From assembly GCA_002317305.1 (NCBI GenBank), contig DCIZ01000142.1:1898-10440 (forward strand): a stretch of 8,543 nt of DNA, read 5' to 3'. This document shows positions 1 to 6,100 of this stretch, piece by piece. A program made the translations under genes and the position numbers. How positions within the stretch are numbered: the first letter of the stretch is position 1; each line of letters opens with the position of its first letter. Source of the stretch: Campylobacter sp. UBA1713. GTDB taxonomy: Bacteria; Campylobacterota; Campylobacteria; Campylobacterales; Campylobacteraceae. The notes beneath the pieces were generated by a model, which saw nothing but the letters and a program-made list of their open reading frames with translations, was not told the DNA's origin and did no database searches.

Positions 1-61
1 ATAAATCTCAAAGAAAATGGTGGCGGGACGGGCGGACGGGGGCTACCGCCCCTGCGACCCC
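1..61. repeat. Repeat element upstream of ispE, inverted copy of 1192-1252
   Basis: This stretch matches the reverse complement of 1192-1252 over its whole length, with a few mismatches and two single-base gaps. Both copies are 61 bases. The first 17 bases pair exactly with 1236-1252 and the last 14 (48-61) pair exactly with 1192-1205. It contains a small stem-loop, GGGGC-TACC-GCCCC at 39-52. Bases 81-110 (rich in CCGCA and GCATTC) also resemble the reverse complement of 1308-1329, so the whole leader of ispE looks assembled from the repeat modules found downstream of it. The copy may extend left of the window. Confidence 0.75.
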
Positions 62-111
62 AAAAGTCGCTTCGCTCACCAAATTTCCGCACTCCGCATT
101 CTGCATTCAGT

Positions 112-117
112 AAAAGG
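112..117 (+). promoter_or_regulatory. Ribosome binding site that sets the ispE start
   Basis: AAAAGG lies 7 bases before the ATG at 125. An in-frame ATG at 17 would add 36 residues encoded by the repeat element, with no resemblance to IspE. The ATG at 125 gives the expected IspE N-terminus (MKCFPKINVFLK), so this site supports the shorter start. Confidence 0.65.
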
Positions 118-124
118 TAAAAAA

Positions 125-964
125 ATGAAGTGCTTTCCAAAGATAAACGTTTTCCTAAAAGTTGTCGGTTTTCGCGGTAGTTACCATGAGCTAGCTTCGC
201 GTTTTGTGCTCCTTCGTGGCGAGCTTTTTGACGAGCTTGAATTTGTAGAGAGGCAGGGCGGCGGGCTTTTGGTCGAAGACAAATTTGAAAAAAACATAGT
301 CGTAAAAGCCTACGAGACGCTAAGTGAGGCAGGTTTTTCAGAGGCGTTAAAACAAGGCTTTAAAGAGAGACAAGTGCGTTTGGTTAAACGCATCCCAAGC
401 GGCGGCGGGCTAGGTGGCGGTAGTAGCGATGCTGCTGCGTTTTTGGTGATGTGCAACGCCGAATTTGGACTCTCTTTGAGCTTAGAAGAGCTACAAAAAG
501 TGGGCGCAAAAGTGGGCGCTGATGTGCCATTTTTCGTTAGCGGGCTAAATAGCGCAAATGTGAGCGGCATAGGCGAGATTATAGAGCCTTTTTTTGATGA
601 CGTCCCGCCACTTCGCCTTGTGTTAAGTAGTGTTTTTTGCGAAACGCCGAAGGTTTTTGGCGAGTTTAGGCGGGCGTTTTTGGCTGGTTTTTCGTGCGTT
701 AGTTCGTGCGTTAGCGAGAGTAAAAACGAGCTTTTGGACGGCAAATTTAAGAGTGCTTTTGCTGCGTCTAGCGCGCTTTCAGAAGAGCTTTTTGGGCTTA
801 CAACGCGTGAAATTTTGTCTCTTGCTAGTGGGCAAAATGCAAGATTCTCAAATTTGCTTTTAAACGATCTTTTGTCTCCGTGTCTTACACTCTACCCGAA
901 TTTTAACATAGAAAAAGATGAATTTTTAAGCGGAAGTGGTAGTAGCAAATTTGCTTTGGCGTAA
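125..964 (+). CDS. ispE: 4-diphosphocytidyl-2-C-methyl-D-erythritol kinase (IspE)
   Basis: IspE phosphorylates the 2-hydroxyl of CDP-methylerythritol with ATP, the fourth step of the cytoplasmic MEP pathway to isoprenoid precursors. The protein is 279 residues from the ATG at 125. GHMP-kinase hallmarks are in order: PKINVFL near residue 5 (K6 matches the conserved substrate-site Lys), the ATP-binding glycine loop IPSGGGLGGGSSDAA at about 90-104, GADVPFF at 131-137 (D133 matches the catalytic Asp), and a C-terminal glycine motif SGSGSSKF. The protein ends right after that motif, which from memory is typical of campylobacterial IspE; E. coli IspE is longer at this end. Family Ala in the usual PAKxN is Pro-Lys here (FPKIN). 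An in-frame 12-bp tandem duplication encodes SCVS-SCVS at 190-197. The gene appears intact. The repeat element immediately upstream hides any operon link; neither neighbour is a pathway partner. Confidence 0.95.
   Translation: MKCFPKINVFLKVVGFRGSYHELASRFVLLRGELFDELEFVERQGGGLLVEDKFEKNIVVKAYETLSEAGFSEALKQGFKERQVRLVKRIPSGGGLGGGSSDAAAFLVMCNAEFGLSLSLEELQKVGAKVGADVPFFVSGLNSANVSGIGEIIEPFFDDVPPLRLVLSSVFCETPKVFGEFRRAFLAGFSCVSSCVSESKNELLDGKFKSAFAASSALSEELFGLTTREILSLASGQNARFSNLLLNDLLSPCLTLYPNFNIEKDEFLSGSGSSKFALA
691..714 (+). repeat. 12-bp perfect tandem duplication inside ispE
   Basis: TTCGTGCGTTAG occurs twice without a gap (691-702, 703-714). It is in frame and doubles a four-residue segment (SCVS) in the C-terminal half of IspE, away from the recognisable catalytic motifs. 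It looks like a recent replication slip. Confidence 0.85.
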
Positions 965-981
965 GGTTTTACGGGGTTTTT
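960..981 (+). terminator. Weak possible intrinsic terminator of ispE
   Basis: CGTAA (960-964, overlapping the stop codon) pairs with TTACG (969-973) around a GGTT loop, followed by GGG and TTTTT. The stem has only 5 bp, so termination may instead depend on the larger AT-rich and GC-rich hairpins that follow. Confidence 0.3.
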
Positions 982-983
982 GT

Positions 984-1043
984 ATTTTATATTATATTTT
1001 ATATTATGCTAAAATATGGTTTTATAAATAATATAATATAAAA
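984..1043. repeat. AT-rich tandem and inverted repeat after ispE
   Basis: ATTTTATATTAT is repeated head-to-tail at 984-995 and 996-1007. In addition TTTTATATTATAT at 985-997 is the exact reverse complement of 1031-1043, giving 13-bp arms around a 33-base spacer. The segment is almost pure A/T. It could fold as a weak cruciform or supply promoter-like TATAAT strings, but no gene starts from it. Confidence 0.75.
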
Positions 1044-1047
1044 CAGA

Positions 1048-1148
1048 CAAACTAACGCCGTCATTCGTAAGGGTTGCGCAAGCCGCCCGAAGAATCCCCT
1101 GCCTTTTAAGCGAGTAGAATCTCTAAAATTCACGAAAAAGCGAATTTA
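1048..1148. repeat. Intergenic repeat, copy A (direct repeat with 1348-1448)
   Basis: This 101-base segment aligns without gaps to 1348-1448 with about ten mismatches, an offset of exactly 300 bases. It carries a conserved core CGTCATT...CGAAGAATCCCC, resembling the CGTCATTCTGAG/GAAGAATCTC type of dispersed intergenic repeat I recall from many bacterial genomes. No reading frame in it looks like a gene. Confidence 0.85.
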
Positions 1149-1191
1149 TGCAAATTCCGTTTTCTGTTTTCCGCTTTCCGTTTTCAAAAAC

Positions 1192-1252
1192 GGGGTCGCA
1201 GGGGCGAAAGCCCCCGTCGCCAGTCCCGCCGCCGTTTTTCTTTGAGATTTAT
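1192..1252. repeat. Repeat element downstream of ispE, inverted copy of 1-61
   Basis: This is the partner of the element at the left window edge, in the opposite orientation, so ispE lies between two inverted copies. It includes a compact stem-loop GGGGC-GAAA-GCCCC at 1201-1214 with a GNRA-type tetraloop. Just before it is another small hairpin, CCGTTT-TCAA-AAACGG at 1178-1193. The right part (1223-1252) also forms the left arm and loop of the long hairpin at 1223-1276. Confidence 0.75.
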
Positions 1253-1276
1253 CGAAAAGAAAAACGGCGGCGGGAC
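1223..1276. repeat. Long perfect hairpin, 21-bp arms
   Basis: Bases 1223-1243 (beginning GTCCCGCCGCCG) are the exact reverse complement of 1256-1276, with a 12-base loop GAGATTTATCGA. The arms are GC-rich at the base and A/T near the loop. It lies between the convergent ispE and nadV genes, so it may block read-through from both sides, but the lack of a directly following U-tract means it is not a textbook intrinsic terminator. It may equally be the folded core of a mobile repeat. Confidence 0.85.
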
Positions 1277-1280
1277 AAAT

Positions 1281-1300
1281 AAAAAAAGCGTTAGCTTTTT
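1281..1300. terminator. Terminator-like short hairpin with A- and T-tracts
   Basis: AAAAAGC (1283-1289) pairs with GCTTTTT (1294-1300) around loop GTTA. The A-tract on one side and T-tract on the other could act in either direction, so it may end transcripts arriving from ispE or from nadV. The stem is short and mostly A-T, so the call is tentative. Confidence 0.4.
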
Positions 1301-1325
1301 ACCTATCAGAATGCGAAGTGCGGAC

Positions 1326-1542
1326 ATTTGCGATTCTCGAAAAAGCACAAATAAACGCCGTCATTAGCAAGCGTTGCGTAAGCCGACCGAAGAATCCCCC
1401 GCCTTTTAAGTGAGTAGAATCTCTAAAATTCACGAAAAAGCAAATTTTACTTTTTCCGCCCTCGCCAGGCGGGAGATTCTTTGGTCGCTACCGCTCCCTC
1501 AGAATGACGGCGTTCATTTGTGCTTTTTCGAGAATCGCAAAT
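1326..1542. repeat. 217-bp inverted-repeat (BIME/MITE-like) element
   Basis: Bases 1326-1365 and 1503-1542 are reverse complements over 40 bases with one mismatch (position 1353). A second paired block, 1385-1404 with 1467-1486, matches in 18 of 20 positions. Most of the segment is therefore two head-to-head copies of the same dispersed repeat, able to fold into one long imperfect hairpin. A small CCGCC...GGCGG stem sits at 1456-1472. No transposase or target-site duplication was recognised, so a non-autonomous or REP-like element is the best description. Confidence 0.8.
1348..1448. repeat. Intergenic repeat, copy B (direct repeat with 1048-1148)
   Basis: This is the second copy of the 101-base direct repeat, about 90% identical to copy A by hand alignment. 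The stretch from CTCTAAAATTCACGAAAAAG is identical in both. Copy B is also the left arm of a large inverted repeat with 1467-1542, whereas copy A has no such partner nearby. Confidence 0.85.
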
Positions 1543-1634
1543 TTCCGTTCTCCGCACGCACTCCGTTCTCAGCTTTCCGCTTTCCGTTCTCCGCACGCAC
1601 TCCGTTCTCAGCTTTCCGCTTTCCGCTTTCCGAA
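1542..1634. repeat. 39-bp perfect tandem repeat plus degenerate tail
   Basis: A 39-base unit (beginning TTTCCGTTCTCCGCACGC) occurs at 1542-1580 and again identically at 1581-1619, followed by truncated TTTCCGC and TTTCCG units to 1634. It abuts the nadV stop codon, with only five bases between. TTCCG-rich sequence also appears at 1155-1181, suggesting one low-complexity family. Because 39 is a multiple of three, the repeat keeps a frame open, but no gene is implied. Confidence 0.85.
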
Positions 1635-1639
1635 CGCAC

Positions 1640-3001
1640 TCAACCCCAAATTCGCTTTCTCACCTCGCTAAACGTAAATTCACGCAAAATCTCGCCATCT
1701 CGAAAAACAGGTTTAAGCAAATTTTCGCGTCCATTTAGCTCATCTTCGCTCACCGTCTCGTGCCCGCTAAACTCTCGCACCACGAGTGCCAGCCGTCCCG
1801 CTTTTGACTTTTTGCCCGGATCCGTTACAGGCGACTTTTGCACGCCTCGCCACACCACGCCATCTTCGCTAACCGCGCTTGCTTTCATGGCAAACCGAAG
1901 TGTGTCTCTGTTTAGGTGCTGCAAAAGCGCGCCGCCCATGCCAAAAGCTATGTTGTCCGCGCTAATCTGCCTAAATTTGAGTTCGCTCAAAATGTCGCCG
2001 ATGCTCTGTTCATTTATGCCGTCTCCGTAGATGATGCGGACAAAAGGCGGCAAAACTTTGTAGCCTTTTGAATTTGTCGTGTAGCCTACTATCTCAAAAA
2101 GCTTCTCTATGCAAGAAGCCGCCATCGTAACTGGGTTTCCGCTGTCTGGGCGTAAAACCACGCGCCCGCCTTTTACTCGCACCTTTTCAAAAAGCTCACG
2201 CCAAAGGTCGATGGCATTTAGTGTGTCGTAGCTGTCTATAACACAGGCAAAAAGCCCGTCTCCAAACTGCTCGACCATATTTGCATATGCGTCAAATTCG
2301 CCCTCTCTTCCCCACGATGTGATGGTGCTGTGTTCAGCAGCAGGAATCGAGCCGCTAGCCATCTCTTCGCCGTAGTATTTTGCGGCAAAAACCGCGCCCG
2401 TCATGGTGTCTGACCCTCTAAAATTTAACAAGTGTGCCGACCCGCCCACGCCCGCACTCTCAAAGCTGCTCACGCCACGCGCCCCAAAGTCATGCAAAGC
2501 CCACTCCACCGCATCCGGCGTGCCCGTGCTCTCTAAAAACGAAGCTATCTTTTGGCGACAAAAGTAGCTTTGAGTTGCCACTGCCACAGGGTACCAAACC
2601 GCACGCAAAAGTGCCGTCTCCACGTAGCTAACTAACCACGCAAACTCAGGGTCTGTGTTTGTCAGCTGAACAAGTGCGTTTTCTGTTTTGACTATGGTGC
2701 CCTCTTCGACTGCCTGCAAAAAAAGCGGGAGTTTGCCGCCGTGTTTTTCTACCAGCCTTTGCCAGCCGTTTTCGTTAAAAGGCAAGCCGTGTTTTTTAGC
2801 AAAAATCTTCGCTTCGGCGATCTCTTCACGCGTAATAGCACGAGTCAAATACTCTTTTAAGAAAATTTGAAGTCCGTAAAAAACCACGCGATTCCACCGC
2901 CCGCCACGCGACTCTATGTAGCTAGAAACAAAATTTGTCTTTGGGGGATACTGCAAAAAATGACTGAGTTTGTAGCTGTCTGCATTAAGTATAAAATTCA
3001 T
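1640..3001 (-). CDS. nadV: Nicotinamide phosphoribosyltransferase (NAMPT/NadV)
   Basis: NAMPT joins nicotinamide to phosphoribosyl pyrophosphate, making NMN for cytoplasmic NAD salvage without deamidation. The 453-residue protein aligns end to end with the family: N-terminal DSYKLSH (D8, Y10), LHDFGARGVSS at 169-179 (F172 and R175 matching the residues that clasp nicotinamide), D198 in GSDT, PAAEHST at 220-226 (H224, the catalytic phospho-histidine position), RPDSGNP at 284-290 for phosphoribosyl binding, GDG at 326-328 and FGMGG at 353-357. LHDFG with these loops separates it from nicotinate phosphoribosyltransferase PncB. Human NAMPT is about 490 residues; this one is slightly shorter, mainly in loops. 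The ATG at 2999-3001 has a strong GGAGG six bases upstream (complement of 3008-3012). It diverges from the giant coiled-coil gene and converges on ispE. No ADP-ribosylase, NadR or nicotinamide transporter gene is adjacent. Confidence 0.95.
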   Translation of the reverse strand: MNFILNADSYKLSHFLQYPPKTNFVSSYIESRGGRWNRVVFYGLQIFLKEYLTRAITREEIAEAKIFAKKHGLPFNENGWQRLVEKHGGKLPLFLQAVEEGTIVKTENALVQLTNTDPEFAWLVSYVETALLRAVWYPVAVATQSYFCRQKIASFLESTGTPDAVEWALHDFGARGVSSFESAGVGGSAHLLNFRGSDTMTGAVFAAKYYGEEMASGSIPAAEHSTITSWGREGEFDAYANMVEQFGDGLFACVIDSYDTLNAIDLWRELFEKVRVKGGRVVLRPDSGNPVTMAASCIEKLFEIVGYTTNSKGYKVLPPFVRIIYGDGINEQSIGDILSELKFRQISADNIAFGMGGALLQHLNRDTLRFAMKASAVSEDGVVWRGVQKSPVTDPGKKSKAGRLALVVREFSGHETVSEDELNGRENLLKPVFRDGEILREFTFSEVRKRIWG

Positions 3002-3111
3002 AAGTTGCCTCCGTTTTTTGATAATTTTACAATAACTAAATTTAATTTTACCTTTTTTAAGCTAAATTTAGCTAACATTTGCAATGAGTTTAATAGTGTA
3101 AGGAGCAGATG
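3002..3111. promoter_or_regulatory. Divergent promoter region with a 14-bp palindrome
   Basis: This short AT-rich gap separates the nadV start (-) from the giant gene (+), so both promoters should lie here. On the minus strand TG-TAAAAT (TAAAAT is the complement of 3024-3029) is a plausible extended -10 for nadV. On the plus strand TTTAAT-like strings are present but none is clearly best. AGCTAAATTTAGCT at 3060-3073 is a perfect palindrome and a possible shared operator, although GCTAAATTT is a common string in such genomes. Confidence 0.5.
3101..3105 (+). promoter_or_regulatory. Ribosome binding site deciding between two ATG codons
   Basis: AGGAG lies 3 bases before the ATG at 3109 and 6 bases before the adjacent in-frame ATG at 3112. 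The latter spacing is nearer the usual optimum, so translation more likely starts at 3112 (MSDDLTFL). The difference is a single residue. Confidence 0.6.
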
Positions 3112-6100
3112 ATGTCTGATGATTTGACTTTTTTAAGCAACACTGACGAAGAAGCAGTGGCTCAAGAGGCAAAAAAGCTAGCTGACGAAGCCCAGCGGCT
3201 CGCCGAACAAGCCGAAGCTGCGCTCGAGCTCGCTAAAAAACGTGCGCAACTTGCCGCACTGAGAGCAAAAGAGCGCGCCGAAGAGCGAGCCAGAGAGCAA
3301 GCCGAAGCTGAAGAGCGAAGGCGAAGAGAAGCCGAAGCTTTGATAAACGAAGCTAACGAAAACGCGCAAAAGGCGCTAGATGCGGCAAACAAGGCGTGCG
3401 AACTAGCACAAGATGCGTCAAATTTGGACGGAGAAGATGTAAGAGAGGCGGTTGAGAAGGCTAGAGACTTCATTAGCGAAGCTGAAAGATACATCTCAGC
3501 AGTGGAGGCAAAAGGCGAAAAAGCGGGCGAAGAAGCCATAGCAAAAGCCGCCGAAGCCAAAAAACGCGCTGACGATGCACGCAAGATGATCTACGAAGTA
3601 GACGCCGCACTCCAAGAGGAAGCAAAGCGAAACGCAGAGCTCATGGCGCAAAAGCTAGCAGCAGAAGCCGAAGCGAAGCGAAAAGCAGAAGAAGAGGCGG
3701 CAAATTTAGCAAAACGCCTCCAAGATGCGCAAGACCAAATTTTGGCAAAAAAAGAGGCGTTGCAAAGAGAGGCGTTAAAAGACGCAAACGAAGCGCAAAA
3801 CCTAGCCGCAAAGGCGCAAACCGCTTTGGGCGAGGCAAAAGAGGCACAAGAGGCAAACGACCAAAACGAGACAAAGCAAAAGCTAGAAGAGACAAAAGGC
3901 TTTGCTAGAAAGGCGTTAGGCGTGGCAGGACTGGTAGAAGCCCAAGGCGAAGATGCGGGCGAGGAGGCGCTAGAAAAGGCGTTAGATGCAAAAACAAAAG
4001 CCCAAAACACACTCGACGAGGCAGTCGCTTTGCGTGCCCGAATCGATGCCAGTGAGCGCGCTCACGCTGAGGAGCTAGCACAAAGATTAGCAGTCGCCCA
4101 AGAGGCAAAAGACGCCAGCCTTTCAAAAGCAGCAGAGCAAGCCGTAGCGGCAGTAGAGGCTGCAAACGAAGCGACAAATTTGTTAGGCGTAGCAGCGACC
4201 CAAAACGCAGATGATGCCGTAGCGAGCATTAGGCAAGCACGTCTAAAAGCAGACGATGCGCTAAAACTAGCCGCGTCAGCACAAGCGCAATGTGGAGATG
4301 ACAAAGAAATTTACGAAGTAGCAGAAGGAGCAAAAAAAGCAGCACTCGCTGCAAAAGAGAACGCCGATTCTTTGGAGAGTCAAATTTACAAAGAGCGTGA
4401 AGTAGCCGCAGCTGCAAAAGCCGTAGCCGACCGCGCAAACGCAGACGCTTCGCGCGCACTAGAGTTCGCCGCAAAGGCAAAAGAGCAAGCCGCGTCAGCA
4501 CTAAACGCAAAGAGTGAAGATGAAGCACGGGCGTTTTTGCGTGGTGCAACAGACAGCGGGCTAGATGCAAAGAGACTAGTCGATGCCGTAGAGGCACAAG
4601 GCGAGGCAGCAGGTAGCGAAGCTTTGGCAAAGGCAAATGCTACAAAAGAGCTACTAGCACAAGCATCAAATTTGGCTAACGAAGCAGAGCAAAAGCTAGC
4701 ACAAAACAGCGAAGCAAAGCTAGACGAGCAAGCAGCTGACGCGCTAAATTTGGCACGTGAGGCAAAAGCAGACGCGCAGAGTGTGAGCGACAGAGTGTGC
4801 GATGGCGAGGCGGTGAATCGTGGCGAGATAGACTCATGTAGAGAGAGAGCCCAAGAGGCGCTTTTGAGTGCGAGCGGTTTGAGAAACGGCGCGACACCAG
4901 CACGCCTTGCGGTGCTAGACGATGCTACTCAAAACGCAAGAGACGCACTAAAACTTAGCGACAAGGCAGAGGCGGATCTAGCAAAACTAGAGCTAAAACT
5001 AGAGCTAGAACAAAAGGCACAAGAGCAGTCGCTAGCAGATGCGCTAAACGCTTTGGAGATGGCTAAAAAGGCTTTTGCGGAGGCTGAAGCGGCAGTGGCT
5101 AGCAAAGACAATGCCTTGATAGAGGCAAAAATAAAAGAGGCACAACGCCTAAAAGATGAAGCCGAAAAGCTACTCTTTGCCATCGGCAAAAAGGGCGACT
5201 TTTCTGGCGAAGAGGCACAAAACATAGCGAGTGCGGGCGCTGAAGCGCTTGTCGATGCTTCGCGGCTCATAGAGGAGGCAAAAGCAAATTTAGTCAAAAA
5301 CAACGCCGAAAAAGATGCTTTGGAGGCTTTGGAGCTGGCTAAAAAGGCTTTTGCGGAGGCTGAAGCGGCAGTGGCTAGCAAAGACAATGCCTTGATAGAA
5401 GAGAAGATAAAAGAGGCACAACGCCTAAAAGAGGAGGCTGAAAAGCTACTTTTCGCCATAAGCAAAGATGGCGACGCAGCGGGCGAAAATGCGCTAAATT
5501 TAGCTGGCGATGGACGAGCACTACTGGCAAACACGGCACTTCTCATAGAGGAGGCAAAAGCGAATTTAGTCAAAAACAGCGCGCAAAAAGACGCCGAAGA
5601 GGCTTTGGAGCTGGCACGCCGTGCAAATGAGCTTTTGAACGAAGCGCGTGCGATGGGCGGCGAGGACGTAGAAGCGGTAGCCCAAGCAGACGCAGCGCTA
5701 AAAGAGGCGTTAGAAAAACTCTCAAACGCACAAAATTTGGTTTATGATGCTAGTAGCATCGACGAGCTAAAAGAGATGGCGGCACAAAGAGACAAAGACG
5801 CGGCGCGTGAAGAGATTCTAGCCAACGCTGACAAGGTCATAGCCGATGCGCAAAACGACATAGCAAGCGGCGTAAACGCAGATGCCGCTAGCGCTGCCAT
5901 AAGCGAAGCACAGCGTGTAAAAGAACTACTAGACAAAGTAAATTTGAGTGGTGCTAGCATAGGCGGTGCGGGCAAATTAGGCGAGCCAAAAGCGAGCGAA
6001 GAGGAGATTTTCTCAAAGATAAAAGAGGCTCACGAGCTACAAAACCGCGCGGAAAAGCTGGTCTTTGGCGTGGACAACTTAGGCAACAAAGCGGGCGTTG

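Noticed and set aside
17..124. N-terminal extension of ispE from the ATG at 17
   Set aside because: It is encoded by the repeat element, has no IspE similarity and no ribosome binding site; the ATG at 125 gives the family N-terminus.
965..1639. CRISPR array, because of several repeats in a gene-free region
   Set aside because: The repeats are long, few, irregularly spaced and partly inverted, with no uniform short repeats separated by unique spacers and no cas genes.
965..1639. tRNA or other structured RNA gene in the hairpin-rich gap
   Set aside because: No cloverleaf, TTCGANNC arm or known RNA motif; the structure is explained by the inverted repeats.
1410..2030. 206-residue plus-strand open frame over the repeats and the nadV 3' part
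   Set aside because: It is made of tandem-repeat translation plus the antisense of nadV; no start signal and no recognisable domain.
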